64,000 bases of DNA from Thermohalobaculum xanthum (GCF_016623495.1 NZ_JAEHHL010000004.1:232503-296502), one strand, 5' to 3'; counted from the first letter of the stretch, positions 42,161 through 51,415 are shown. Notes: generated by a model not told the origin, from the letters alone. A program made the numbers and translations.

Positions 42161-43384
42161 CTACCCGCCGACGGATACGAGGTTCGACATGTCCCCCCGG
42201 GCACGCTCGACAATGCTTTCGAGCCCAGAGAGGAGCCCGGGAATGCGCGCCTCGGAGGGCGGCGCCTGGCGGTCGATCTCGCGGATCGCGCGGGCCATGG
42301 TCAGCGCCGAATGGCCGTCGCGCTCGGGTGTGAGCATGCGTAGAAGCCCCAGCCGTTCGGCCGCACGCGCGCGAATCAGTTGCTCGCGCCGTGGTCTTGT
42401 GCGCGGCGCGATGATCGCGGGGCGGCCCATCGAGAGAATCTCGCAGAAGGTGTTGTAGCCGCCCATGGCGACGACGCCTGCGGCATTGGCCAGCAACCGC
42501 TCCAGCCGGGCGTGGAACGCCATAGACGTGACCCGATCGTCCAGCCGCGCGATCCGAGCGTCGAAATCCGCCCGGTCGGCCGCCTTCATGAACGGGCCGT
42601 AGACGATGAGCGCCGGCAGATCGATGCCGCGGTCCTCCTCGTAAGCCCGGAGCACCCAGTCGACGAGTTCGCGCCCGTCGCCGCCGCCACCTGTGGTCAC
42701 CAGCAGATAGGGCTGATCGGGCAGTTCACCGTCGGGCTCGGCCGGCCACTCGGGAACCGCGCGCCTCAGATAGCCGGTGTAGAAGATCCGGTCGCGCATC
42801 CGGGCTGAAAGTCCCATGCCGTCGAGCGGGCGACAGATCTGCGGCATGCCATAGACCCAGATCTCGTCGTAGAAGCGCTCGATGGCGTCGACGGCGCCCT
42901 TGCGCGCCCATTCTGCGGCGAGCAGGTCCTCGTCATCGAGAACGTCGCGCAGGCCCAGAATGATGCGCGTTCCCTGCGCGCGCAGCATGTCCAGTGTCGT
43001 TGCAAGCTCGCCGCGGAAACCCCAGGGCTCCTTGTCGACGATCAGCAGGTCAGGGGCGAACTCGCGCGCGGCGGCCTCGATGATCGCGCCGCGCAGATGC
43101 GTCATGTGGTCGATGTTGATGGCCAGCGACGACGAGGTGTAGCTTCCGTCTGGAAGCTTGATCACCCCGGGAAGCCGCACGTGGTCGACCCGCTCGGGGA
43201 AGTCGAAGCGCCCCGCGATGGGCGAGCCGGTGACGATCAGCGCAGAGGACGTGACATTCGCATCGACCAGCGCACTCGCGATCGTGCGCGAACGGCGGAG
43301 GTGGCCCAACCCGAAGGTGTCGTGACTATATAGTAGCGTCCGCGGCGCGGGCGACCCGTGGGAAGGGGAGCCAAAGCCGGTCAT
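42161..43384 (-). CDS. MurG/MGT-like glycosyltransferase (COG4671-like)
   Basis: 407 residues. N-terminal GLGHLRRSRTIASALVDA motif near 26-43 and C-terminal LLVTTGGGGDGRELVDW, AAGVVAMGGYNTFCEIL, SMGRPAIIAPRTRPRREQLIRA. These are the donor-site motifs of the MurG/MGT superfamily; this branch (often annotated glycosyltransferase, COG4671) uses an unknown UDP-sugar. Two ATG codons six bases apart are possible; 43384 is chosen because GGCGGGGG then has good spacing, 43390 is the alternative. First gene of the cluster. Confidence 0.82.
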   Translation of the reverse strand: MTGFGSPSHGSPAPRTLLYSHDTFGLGHLRRSRTIASALVDANVTSSALIVTGSPIAGRFDFPERVDHVRLPGVIKLPDGSYTSSSLAINIDHMTHLRGAIIEAAAREFAPDLLIVDKEPWGFRGELATTLDMLRAQGTRIILGLRDVLDDEDLLAAEWARKGAVDAIERFYDEIWVYGMPQICRPLDGMGLSARMRDRIFYTGYLRRAVPEWPAEPDGELPDQPYLLVTTGGGGDGRELVDWVLRAYEEDRGIDLPALIVYGPFMKAADRADFDARIARLDDRVTSMAFHARLERLLANAAGVVAMGGYNTFCEILSMGRPAIIAPRTRPRREQLIRARAAERLGLLRMLTPERDGHSALTMARAIREIDRQAPPSEARIPGLLSGLESIVERARGDMSNLVSVGG

Positions 43385-43696
43385 TATCATCCCCCGCCAA
43401 CGGGATCCTTCTGAAGCCTTGCAATATCTTGCGCGCCGCAGCAAGCCCGGATTAACCTTCCAGCGGCCGAACCGCCAGGCAATCGCGCCGCAATCGAAGC
43501 GTTCGGTCATCTCATCGCGCCGCGTTACAATCTGGCACGATCGCGCGAGCGGCCGGTGTGGGATCCGCGCGGTTGCTCTACATTATCCGGCCGGGGAGGG
43601 CGCTTGGGCGAGGATCTGACGTCGAGCGCGGAGCTCTGGCCCGGTTCAGTGGGACATGCAAGACGAATGATAAGGCGATGGGCAGGACGGGTCGGC
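43385..43696. other. 312-base divergent promoter region
   Basis: It separates the glycosyltransferase cluster (minus) from the mechanosensitive channel gene (plus). I see no strong palindrome or terminator and no convincing additional gene; open frames here lack a ribosome-binding site and are not supported. Confidence 0.35.
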
Positions 43697-46237
43697 ATGG
43701 TGGCGGCGCTCAAGCGAGCGCTGGCAGCGATCATGCTTGCTCTGATCCTTGCTGTCTCGGCCGTTCCGGGCGCCGCTCAGGCTCAGCTGTTTGACCTGAC
43801 CAACATCCTGGGCGGCAAGACACCGGCCCAGGAAGCCAAGCCCGAGATGCCCGAGCCCCGGCCTCCTTTGCAGTCCCTCCCGTCGCGGCCTTTCGACCCC
43901 GCCTCCGCCCCCAGTGCGATGGATTATGCGCGTGTCGCCGGACGCGGCGTCGCCCCGGAAACGCTCGGCGCGCGCGGGATGATCGATTCCGCCGAGACGT
44001 TCGTCGGCATCTTCCGTGCCCGGCTGGTGATGATCCTGTCGCATGCGCCAAGCGCGTTCGGCGAGATCAGCAAGACGCTGGCCGCGGCAAGCCCGACCGG
44101 TCACCCGATCTACTTCCTCGGCATTGCGGTCTTTGCGGGGCTTCTGCTGGTGCTGGGGCGCGCGGTGATCGAGCTCTACAACATCTTCGTCGCACGGCCG
44201 GTCTTCGTGCGGATGCAGCGTCCGGATCCGGTCGGATACATCGAGAAGCTCCCGGTGCTCGTCAACCGCGTGCTGCTGGGATGGGTGGGCCTTCTCGGCA
44301 TGCTCATCATCGCGGCACTGGTCGGGTTGATCTTTTATGAAGATCACGTCGCGACGAACCTGACAGTGCTGATGGTATTTGGCACATACGCCGCGCTCAA
44401 CATCGTCAACGTGCTGTGGCGAATGATCCTCGCACCCTACCTGCCCGAGTATCGGCTGCCGCCGCTCGGCGACGGTGCGGCAAGGCGGCTCTACATGTCG
44501 GTCAATACGGCCAGCATCGTCGGCATCGCCGGGGTGGCGTTCAGCTACTGGGCGCACGAACTGGGTCTGCCGCGGGGGCCGCATGTTCTGGTGACGCTGG
44601 TGCTGACCCTTGTCACGGTCATCTTGCTGCTGGTGACGATCCGCACCAACGCATCCGCCGTGGGCCGCGTGATCCTGTCCGGCCGTCCCGCGTCCGAAGC
44701 GAGCTGGATCACGCGCATGGTGGCCGCCCTCTGGGCGCCGTCGGCCGCGGTCTACCTTGTCGTGACATGGGCGGATCTCGCGTTCCGGATGGTCATGGGC
44801 GTCGAGGCCGGGCCGGGGCGGATCCTTGTGCCGTTCCTCGTCTTGATTGCCGGCGTCGTGATTTACGGCGCCATCATGTACGTCATCGAGCGCGTCTTCG
44901 CCCGCCAGCGCAGGGTGCGGGCGCTCAATCGCGAGGCCGAGGAGCGCCGACTCGCCGAGGAGCGGTCGGAGACGGTGGCAAGGGTCGCTGCGATTCGCGA
45001 CGAAGCCTATTTCGGCGACACCGCGGACATCGACGGCGATGGCGACGAGGAAGGCGGCGGCGCGATGCTGCGGCTGGCCAAGCCTTCGCCCGAGCCCGAG
45101 CGGGCGGATGGCGACGCCGTCGACGAGGAGCGTGCGCCGCCGCCCCCCCAGCAACTGCCCGGACCAGGCATGCGCACCATGGAGGATCTCGCGCGCCGGG
45201 TCGCGAGCCTGGTCGCGGTCGGCATGGCCGCGTATCTCCTGCTGCAATTCTGGGGCGTTGGTGGCTACCTCATCGAAAGCTCGATCTACAAGGCGGTCGA
45301 GAGCCTCGTGGACGTGCTGCTGATCGGCTACATCGCGTTCCACGCGACCCGTATCTGGCTCGACCAGAAGATCGCCGAGGAGGGCGGCGACGAAATGCCC
45401 GCGACGCCGCTGGATGGCGAGGGCGGGGGAATGGGGGCCTCGCGCCTGGCGACGCTCCTGCCATTGGTGCGCAACTCGATCCTGGCGGTGATCGCGGTCA
45501 GCGTGGCGCTGCTGGTGGCGATCGAACTGGGCGTGAATGTCGCGCCGCTGTTCGCCGGTGCGGGCATCGTCGGCCTGGCGATCGGCTTCGGCGCTCAGAC
45601 GCTGGTGCGCGACATCATCTCGGGCGCCTTCTTCCTGATCGACGACGCGTTCCGGAAGGGCGAATACATCGATGTCGGCGAGGTCAAGGGCACGGTCGAG
45701 AAGATCTCGATACGCTCGTTCCAGCTGCGTCACCATCTGGGTGCGCTGCATACCATTCCCTTCGGCGAGATCACCCATCTGACAAACTTCTCGCGCGACT
45801 GGGTCATGATGAAGCTGCCGTTGCGGCTCACCTACGACACCGACGTCGAGAAGGTCCGCAAACTCGTGAAAAAGCTCGGGCAGGAACTGCTCGAGGATCC
45901 CACGGTCGGCGACAAGTTCCTGCAGCCGCTGAAGAGCCAGGGCGTCATCCAGATGGAGGACTCGGCCATGATCGTCCGGGTCAAGTTCATGACCCGGCCG
46001 GGCGATCAGTGGGTCGTGCGCAAGCGCGTCTACCAGGACATTCGCGACCTGTTCGAGCGCGAGGGCATCCACTTCGCCCACCGCGAGGTGACGGTGCGCA
46101 TCCCGAATCTGCCGCAAGACCGCGAGTTGACGGAGGACGAGCAGCAAGCCGCGGGTGCTGCGGCGCGCGCGGCCGTCGACCTCGCCGAGCCGCAACCTGC
46201 AGCGACCGGCACACACGGTCGCGTCGATGATCGCTGA
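43697..46237 (+). CDS. Large mechanosensitive ion channel, MscS family
   Basis: 846 residues. Signal peptide (ALAAIMLALILAVSAVPGAAQAQ). Then about ten membrane segments, an acidic cytoplasmic loop near 440-485 (DTADIDGDGDEEGGG) and the conserved MscS pore helix and beta domain near 600-690 (VGLAIGFGAQTLVRDIISG, GTVEKISIRSFQLRHHLGALHTIPFGEI). C-terminal alpha/beta domain to about 810, then an Ala-rich tail. It opens under membrane tension at osmotic downshock; the large N-terminal part is of the MscK-like or DUF3772-like kind. ATG 43697 is preferred because it gives the cleanest signal peptide; ATG 43667 is possible. Confidence 0.85.
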   Translation: MVAALKRALAAIMLALILAVSAVPGAAQAQLFDLTNILGGKTPAQEAKPEMPEPRPPLQSLPSRPFDPASAPSAMDYARVAGRGVAPETLGARGMIDSAETFVGIFRARLVMILSHAPSAFGEISKTLAAASPTGHPIYFLGIAVFAGLLLVLGRAVIELYNIFVARPVFVRMQRPDPVGYIEKLPVLVNRVLLGWVGLLGMLIIAALVGLIFYEDHVATNLTVLMVFGTYAALNIVNVLWRMILAPYLPEYRLPPLGDGAARRLYMSVNTASIVGIAGVAFSYWAHELGLPRGPHVLVTLVLTLVTVILLLVTIRTNASAVGRVILSGRPASEASWITRMVAALWAPSAAVYLVVTWADLAFRMVMGVEAGPGRILVPFLVLIAGVVIYGAIMYVIERVFARQRRVRALNREAEERRLAEERSETVARVAAIRDEAYFGDTADIDGDGDEEGGGAMLRLAKPSPEPERADGDAVDEERAPPPPQQLPGPGMRTMEDLARRVASLVAVGMAAYLLLQFWGVGGYLIESSIYKAVESLVDVLLIGYIAFHATRIWLDQKIAEEGGDEMPATPLDGEGGGMGASRLATLLPLVRNSILAVIAVSVALLVAIELGVNVAPLFAGAGIVGLAIGFGAQTLVRDIISGAFFLIDDAFRKGEYIDVGEVKGTVEKISIRSFQLRHHLGALHTIPFGEITHLTNFSRDWVMMKLPLRLTYDTDVEKVRKLVKKLGQELLEDPTVGDKFLQPLKSQGVIQMEDSAMIVRVKFMTRPGDQWVVRKRVYQDIRDLFEREGIHFAHREVTVRIPNLPQDRELTEDEQQAAGAAARAAVDLAEPQPAATGTHGRVDDR

Positions 46238-46272
46238 ACTTCCGCTGGACAGCTCGCGGATCGGGACCGGCC

Positions 46273-46524
46273 TCAGCCGTTTGTCGGCGCGCTTTTTAAC
46301 TGCGCGGCGATCTCGTCGAGCAGCTGCAGCCGCTCCTTCTTCATGTCTTCGAGGGTGAAGTCCGCGACGGGCTCGATATCGGTCTCGGCGCGATGGATCG
46401 CGCGGTTGAGGCGGTGATACTCGTCGGCCATCCGGGCGAAATGTTGGTCCCTCGTCTTGAGAAGGTGGATGGTTTCGGCGTCCTCGGGGAAGGCTTCGCT
46501 GAGTTCGTGCGGTGTGTGGGTCAT
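46273..46524 (-). CDS. YdcH-like protein (DUF465)
   Basis: 83 residues, small and fully helical: residues 20-45 (LLKTRDQHFARMADEYHRLNRAIHRAE) and 58-75 (LEDMKKERLQLLDEIAA) are the two helices of the family, with ITE-like spacing and KKERLxLLDEI signature. Such proteins are abundant small cytosolic proteins in proteobacteria without firm function. ATG 46524 has GGAG upstream; the longer frame from 46767 is an antisense artefact. It is convergent with the MscS gene and divergent from the TauE gene. Confidence 0.83.
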   Translation of the reverse strand: MTHTPHELSEAFPEDAETIHLLKTRDQHFARMADEYHRLNRAIHRAETDIEPVADFTLEDMKKERLQLLDEIAAQLKSAPTNG

Positions 46525-46759
46525 CCTGCTGCTCCGTGGTTCGTGATGACTGGCGCTCGGGAGGACGCTATCGCCTGCACGAGGCGGCCCGCCTTGCGCG
46601 AGATCAAGATCCCGGACATCGGCAATCGTCCTTTCACGGCCGCTTCGGCGCGTGGCAGAGGTGTCGCGCGGGCGACTGGTCCGGTGGTCGCCGCCGACGT
46701 GGTCCTTGGCGCTCTCGCCGCACTGCGGTAAACGGGAACATCGAGCCGACGGAGCGCGG

Positions 46760-47668
46760 ATGAACATCTATCTGCCAATCGCGGAAGTCTCCGTGAACGT
46801 CTTTGTCCTGCTCGGCCTGGGAGGTGGCGTTGGCGTGCTCTCGGGGCTCTTTGGCGTGGGCGGAGGGTTCCTGATCACGCCGCTTCTCATCTTCGTCGGC
46901 ATACCGCCCGCGGTGGCGGTTGCGACCGGAACGAACCAGGTGGCGGCAGCATCGTTCTCGGGCGTCCTCACGCATTGGCGCCGGCGGACGGTCGACCTCA
47001 AGATGGGGCTGGTCCTGCTGGGCGGCGGTCTGGTCGGATCGGCGATCGGCGTGCAGCTCTTCGCCTGGCTCAGGCGGTTGGGCCAAGTCGAGATCTTCGT
47101 CTCGCTCTGTTACGTGGTCTTTCTCGGTGTCGTCGGCGCGCTGATGCTGGCGGAAAGCGTCCGCGCGCGGCGGCGCACCCGCCGTGGCACCGCGCGGAGG
47201 GTGCGGCGCCACCACTGGGTGCACGGGCTGCCGTTCAAGATGCGCTTCCGGCAATCCAACCTCTACATCAGCGCGATTCCACCTGTCGTCGTCGGCATGC
47301 TCGTCGGCGTCCTGGCCGCCATCATGGGCGTCGGTGGCGGGTTCATCATGGTGCCCGCGATGATCTACATCCTGGGCATGGCGACCTCGGTGGTCGTCGG
47401 CACCTCGCTCTTCCAGATTCTGTTCGTCGCGGCCTTCACGACGATGATGCACGCGATCCTCAACCAGACCGTCGACGCGCTGCTTGCGATCGTGCTGATC
47501 GTTGGCGGCGTGCTGGGCGCGCAGGTGGGGGCGCGGCTCAGCCCGCGATTGCGTGCCGAGGAACTGCGGATCGCACTCTCGGTGCTGGTCCTGCTGGTTT
47601 GCCTGAAGCTCGCGTTCGACCTGGTGCAGCGTCCGGCCGAACTCTACAACCTCTCGGCGGTTCAGTGA
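46760..47668 (+). CDS. TSUP-family exporter (TauE/SafE, sulfite exporter type)
   Basis: 302 residues, about eight membrane segments. The two-fold repeat of the family is evident: SGLFGVGGGFLITPLLIF near 28-45 and AAIMGVGGGFIMVPAMIYI near 190-208. The loop near 135-155 is Arg-rich. TSUP proteins export sulfite, sulfoacetate or related anions, or take up sulfur compounds. Immediately followed (1-base overlap) by a TIGR02186 protein, a pairing common in alphaproteobacteria. A sulfite link to soeABC at 20.7 kb is plausible but the genes are far apart. ATG 46760 follows GGAGCGCGG. Confidence 0.87.
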   Translation: MNIYLPIAEVSVNVFVLLGLGGGVGVLSGLFGVGGGFLITPLLIFVGIPPAVAVATGTNQVAAASFSGVLTHWRRRTVDLKMGLVLLGGGLVGSAIGVQLFAWLRRLGQVEIFVSLCYVVFLGVVGALMLAESVRARRRTRRGTARRVRRHHWVHGLPFKMRFRQSNLYISAIPPVVVGMLVGVLAAIMGVGGGFIMVPAMIYILGMATSVVVGTSLFQILFVAAFTTMMHAILNQTVDALLAIVLIVGGVLGAQVGARLSPRLRAEELRIALSVLVLLVCLKLAFDLVQRPAELYNLSAVQ

Positions 47669-48450
47669 TGCGCGCAGCGGCGCTCATACTGGTCATGCTC
47701 CTCGCCCTCGTCGCGCCGCCGCGCGCGAGCGCAGAGGAGGTGGTGGCCGGGCTCAGCCAGACTCGCGTGTCGATCACGACCTGGTTCTCGGGTTCCGAGA
47801 TCTTCATTTACGGTGCCGTCAAGCGCGAGGCGCCCATTCCGAAGGGACCTCCGCTGGACGTGGTGATCGCGGTCACAGGGCCATCTACGCCCGTGATCGT
47901 GCGGCGCAAGTCGCGCGAGTTCGGCGTCTGGGTGAACGGGCCGGGTCTGCACGTTGACGCGGCGCCGAGCTTCTACGCTGTCTCGACGACGCGGCCGCTT
48001 GTCGAAACGCTGAGCGCGACCGAGGACCTGCGCTACGCGGTCGGCCTCAAGGGCCTGGGCCAGGTCATCAGGTTGGTCGACGCGCCCGCGTGGCTGGGCG
48101 ATCAGCGCGACGAGTATCTCGAAGCGGTGGTGCGGCTGCGTCGCGCACAGGGTGTCTATTTCGAACAGATCGGCGGCGTGACCGTCGACGAGGAGACGCT
48201 CTTTCAGACCCGGATCGAACTGCCGGCCCAACTGGTCGAGGGCGACTACCGCGCGCGCATCTTCCTGACGCGAAACCGGGCGGTCGTCGACTACTACGAA
48301 ACCTCGATCGCCGTGCGCAAGGTGGGCATCGAGCACTTGATAGACGAGATGGCGCACGAGCGCAGCGCGCTCTACGGGATTCTCTCTATCGTTGTGGCGC
48401 TTGTCGCCGGCTGGGCGGCTGCGGCTCTCTTCCGCTTCATCGCGCCCTGA
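47668..48450 (+). CDS. TIGR02186-like secreted/anchored protein, TauE partner
   Basis: 260 residues. Signal peptide (LILVMLLALVAPPRASA, cleavage near 22), then a beta-rich periplasmic body with VSITTWFSGSEIFIYGAVKREAP, RRKSREFGVWVNG, FYAVSTTRPL and VDYYETSIAVRKVG, and a single C-terminal membrane helix near 234-256. The layout matches the alphaproteobacterial family often next to TSUP exporters. Function unknown, possibly assisting the exporter. It overlaps the exporter gene by one base (TGATG). Confidence 0.8.
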   Translation: MRAAALILVMLLALVAPPRASAEEVVAGLSQTRVSITTWFSGSEIFIYGAVKREAPIPKGPPLDVVIAVTGPSTPVIVRRKSREFGVWVNGPGLHVDAAPSFYAVSTTRPLVETLSATEDLRYAVGLKGLGQVIRLVDAPAWLGDQRDEYLEAVVRLRRAQGVYFEQIGGVTVDEETLFQTRIELPAQLVEGDYRARIFLTRNRAVVDYYETSIAVRKVGIEHLIDEMAHERSALYGILSIVVALVAGWAAAALFRFIAP

Positions 48451-48609
48451 CCTGTTGTGCTGGTCCCGAATTGGGACACAACATCTCGTCTTCGGACATT
48501 CTCAACTCCCCGCGTGGTATGAATCCGCCGATATCAAGGCGAGACTGTGCATGGATTGGAATTCGCGCTAAGGTAGAGTGGTTCGGTCCCCGCGATCAGA
48601 GTATGTGTA

Positions 48610-49068
48610 ATGTGGAACGTCCTTTTCAGACATGTATGCGCTTCGGCAATTTTCCTCGTTGCCGGTGCGGGCTACGCCGCTGCGGACGGGTTCGGACGAG
48701 AGACGGGCGTCCTGAGCCATGCCGGGCAGGCGGTCGAAGTCCGGGGTCTGAGCACCCGCGTCATCGCCTTCTATGAAGGCGGGGGCGACCAGATCGCGCT
48801 CACCATCCTGCTCAGCGGCGGAAACCTTGGGGGCGAGATCATTCGCAGCCATATGCCGATGCGCGATGGCCAACGCCACGCGTTGATCGCTGGTGGCGCC
48901 GCGGAATCCGGCGCTCGCGAGCGCTTCAGTTTCATCCGCCGCGGCAGCGACGTGCGCGTGGTGTTCGAGCCGGTCGGAGCGCAGACAACGACGCGCGTCG
49001 GTTCCGCCTCTCCGAGCGACGCCGCGCCAGGCCCGGCCGAGACACGGGTTGCGGGGCTGACCGACTGA
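48610..49068 (+). CDS. Small secreted protein, unknown function
   Basis: 152 residues. Signal peptide (HVCASAIFLVAGAGYAAADG). The mature part is predicted mainly beta: GVLSHAGQAVEVRGLSTRVIAFYEGGGDQ, IALTILLSGGN and RFSFIRRGSDVRVVFEPVG. No family recognised, no cysteines beyond the signal region. The ribosome-binding site is weak, so start uncertain. Separated by about 160 bases from the TIGR02186 gene. Confidence 0.62.
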   Translation: MWNVLFRHVCASAIFLVAGAGYAAADGFGRETGVLSHAGQAVEVRGLSTRVIAFYEGGGDQIALTILLSGGNLGGEIIRSHMPMRDGQRHALIAGGAAESGARERFSFIRRGSDVRVVFEPVGAQTTTRVGSASPSDAAPGPAETRVAGLTD

Positions 49069-49441
49069 AGCCATCCCCGGCAAGCGCATGACGGCGCGAA
49101 TGGACCCGGCCTTCAGCCCACTTCCAACGCGTAGAATTGGAGGCGACGTGCTCCCGAAGGGGGCACGCGAGACGACAACCGTCCAACGCTAATCGATCGC
49201 CGACATGGCCCCTCAAGCGCCACGGCTGTGACGATGGTCACATCGCGCGGGCGCTCGATTCGGGCACAGTCAGGGTGTCCCGGGCGCCCGGTCGTCCCTG
49301 TCCCGACGCATTCCTGCAGATCAGGCGCCCAAGACGGCCACGTGTGTTCCTTGTGAGACCTCTCAACCTCGGGCGTCAGCTGGCGAATCCGCTGACGCCC
49401 GTTCTTTCTTTCCGGCAGGTGGTGCCAGAACAGCGCAGCGA
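49069..49441. other. 373-base intergenic region ending in a terminator-like hairpin
   Basis: No protein gene is convincing. The last 75 bases hold a strong hairpin with a T-rich tail (49371-49411). Just before it, at about 49350-49366, is a smaller stem-loop around GTGAGACCTCTC. The roughly 300 bases between the secreted-protein stop and this hairpin could be a 3' UTR or a small RNA gene; I cannot tell which. Confidence 0.4.
49371..49411 (+). terminator. Rho-independent terminator-like hairpin
   Basis: Perfect 10-bp stem GGGCGTCAGC / GCTGACGCCC with a 10-base loop, followed by GTTCTTTCTTT. The tail lies on the plus strand only, so it ends plus-strand transcripts, while the minus-strand GST gene stops 30 bases further on. 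Confidence 0.75.
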
Positions 49442-50134
49442 TCAGCGGGCGCGCTGGCCGAAGAGGATCTTCTGGGCTTCCTTGTCGTCGGCGAGGTTCA
49501 TGCGCCTGTCTTCGCCGATCTTCTTGCCCGTTTTCACGGCGGGGCGGTCCCACATGCGCTCGAGCCAGGCCTGCATGTGCGGGAAATCGGCAATGTCCTG
49601 GTTCTGCCGGCTCCAGCCCTGCGCCCAGGGCCAAATCGCCATGTCGGCGATCGAGTAGTCCCCGGCCACGAAGTCACGATCGGCGAGGCGCTTGTCGAGC
49701 ACGCCGTAGAGGCGGTTGACCTCGTTGCTGTAGCGCTCCTTGGCGTAGGGGATATCGACCGGGGCATAGTTCAGGAAGTGATGTGCCTGGCCCGCCATCG
49801 GCCCGACGCCGCCCATCTGCCACATCAGCCACTGCTCGATCTCGACGCGGTCGCGTTCTGTCTTGCCGTAGAACTTGCCGCTCTTGCGCCCGAGATACTG
49901 CAGGATCGCGCCGGATTCGAAGATCGAGATCGGCCTCCCATCCGGGCCGTCGGGGTCGATCACGGCGGGCATCCGGTTGTTCGGCGCGATCTTCAGGAAG
50001 TCCGGGTCGAACTGCTCTCCTGCGCCGATGTTCACGTACTTTACCTCGTATGGAAGGCCCATCTCCTCAAGCGCGATGGTGATCTTCCAGCCGTTGGGGG
50101 TTGGCCAGTAATACAGCTCGATAGGGGACGACAT
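49442..50134 (-). CDS. Glutathione S-transferase, YfcG/Nu-class type
   Basis: 230 residues. Thioredoxin-like N-terminal domain (PIELYYWPTPNGWKITIALEE, then NNRMPAVIDPDG with the cis-Pro and SIFESGAILQYLG) and helical C-terminal domain (GAGxF-type QMGGVGPMAGQAHHFLNYAP, VAGDYSIADMAIWPWA). Nu-class enzymes such as YfcG act as disulfide reductases with glutathione bound near the N-terminal Thr/Asn; T-x-N here is TPNG. Cytosolic. ATG 50134 is preceded by GGGGACG at short distance. Confidence 0.87.
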   Translation of the reverse strand: MSSPIELYYWPTPNGWKITIALEEMGLPYEVKYVNIGAGEQFDPDFLKIAPNNRMPAVIDPDGPDGRPISIFESGAILQYLGRKSGKFYGKTERDRVEIEQWLMWQMGGVGPMAGQAHHFLNYAPVDIPYAKERYSNEVNRLYGVLDKRLADRDFVAGDYSIADMAIWPWAQGWSRQNQDIADFPHMQAWLERMWDRPAVKTGKKIGEDRRMNLADDKEAQKILFGQRAR

Positions 50135-50214
50135 CGTAAGAACCTCTCACACCGGTGTGGAAATGCTGCGAGGCTTGTAGATGCGCTACCATCACTTCAG
50201 TCGCAAGGGGCCGA

Positions 50215-51258
50215 TCACGCGTTTGCGAGGAGATCGTCGGTGGCGATTGGTCGGCGTGCGGACGTGACGGGGCGCGGTATCGCGGGAAGGAGGCGGCCAA
50301 ACACGGGCTCGGTATCCGCGGGCAGCCCAATCGCTGAAAGCGGCGTCTCACGCCAGCCGGGCGCCCCACGCAGCAATGCGCCCCACAGCGCCATGGCCGC
50401 GGCGTCGGCGTAGAAGTGCCAGTGAGAAATCCGCCGCGCCGAGGGCTTGTCGACCGAGAGACCCTGCGACGCGAGCCACCGTCTTGTCGCCGGATGGTCG
50501 AGTTGCAGATCGCGCCAGCGCGGGTGCATGTCGCCCAGGCTGGCCCAGCCAAGCGGCCGGTCGCCCCGCCTTGCCGGCCGCGGCGCGAAGGCAAGAAACA
50601 GCGCGTCATAGATGTCGTTGGCCCGGCTGGTGACGTTCAGCCAGTCGCCCGTCCCGCCCGCCCGGTCCTGCAACGCGAGCGTCTCCTGCGCCGCGCCGGC
50701 ATACTCGGCGCCAGCCAGCATGATCACGCGCCCGAGCCGCAGGTCGGGGCGAAAGCGCGCGGCCGCGAGCGCAACGCGCGCGCCGAGGCTGTGAGCGAGG
50801 ATGCCCGGCCTGAGGTCGGGGCGCAGGTTCGCGACAAGGCCCAGGACCTGGGCGAGTGCGCGGCCAGCGGCCTCGGCGCCATGATAGACCAGCGCGAAAT
50901 CATTGGTGCCGCGCATCGCAAGGCTTCGCAGCCTCGCGCGCCGCGCATCCCAGCCGAAGGCGATGCACAGCCCTTCGGCTTCCTGCGTGGCGCTGAAGCC
51001 GAGGCGTGCGGGCCAGTCGGCCAGTGGCGGGCGGCGTCGGTCCGAGGGCGCGACTGGCTGGTCGAGGTAGAGCAGACCCTGCGCGCAGGATTTCGGGCCG
51101 CTGCGCCACGAGAAGCGGTATCCATGGATCAGCACCGTCACCGCGGCACCGGCCGGGATTCGCGAGACAAGCTCCGTGCAGTCGCGGACCCAGTCCCTGC
51201 CTTCAGTCGCGCTCTGCACCTGGCCGGTGCGGGTCGCATTTATCCGAAGGATTCCCAT
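50215..51258 (-). CDS. Alpha/beta hydrolase, DUF900-like
   Basis: 347 residues. VTVLIHGYRFSWRSG near 41, FGWDARRARLRSL, and nucleophile elbow ILAHSLGARVALAAARF near 155 with the serine in place, then VIMLAGAEYAGAA and a C-terminal His region (SHWHFYADAAAMALWGALLRG). Resembles the DUF900 group of alpha/beta hydrolases; no signal peptide. Substrate unknown. ATG 51258 is preferred because AAGGGACGA precedes it; the longer frame has no support. The C-terminal 60 residues are Pro/Arg-rich. Confidence 0.75.
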   Translation of the reverse strand: MGILRINATRTGQVQSATEGRDWVRDCTELVSRIPAGAAVTVLIHGYRFSWRSGPKSCAQGLLYLDQPVAPSDRRRPPLADWPARLGFSATQEAEGLCIAFGWDARRARLRSLAMRGTNDFALVYHGAEAAGRALAQVLGLVANLRPDLRPGILAHSLGARVALAAARFRPDLRLGRVIMLAGAEYAGAAQETLALQDRAGGTGDWLNVTSRANDIYDALFLAFAPRPARRGDRPLGWASLGDMHPRWRDLQLDHPATRRWLASQGLSVDKPSARRISHWHFYADAAAMALWGALLRGAPGWRETPLSAIGLPADTEPVFGRLLPAIPRPVTSARRPIATDDLLANA

Positions 51259-51386
51259 TCGTCCCTTGGCTCCCCACCGCCTCACGGCTTGTGGAGCGTT
51301 TACGCGTGTGGCCCAACATCTTGATGAAACCGCCATGACAGCCTCGTGACGCGCGGGCGCGCTCTACGGCGGCGCAGGCGTGGCGC

Positions 51387-51415
51387 TTGACCGTGCCGGT
51401 CGCATCCACTATCCG
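51387..51415 (+). promoter_or_regulatory. Probable metZ promoter
   Basis: TTGACC (51387-51392) and TATCCG (51410-51415) separated by 17 bases, a fit to alphaproteobacterial housekeeping promoters. Transcription would begin close to 51421, exactly where the SAM-II aptamer starts. Confidence 0.55.
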
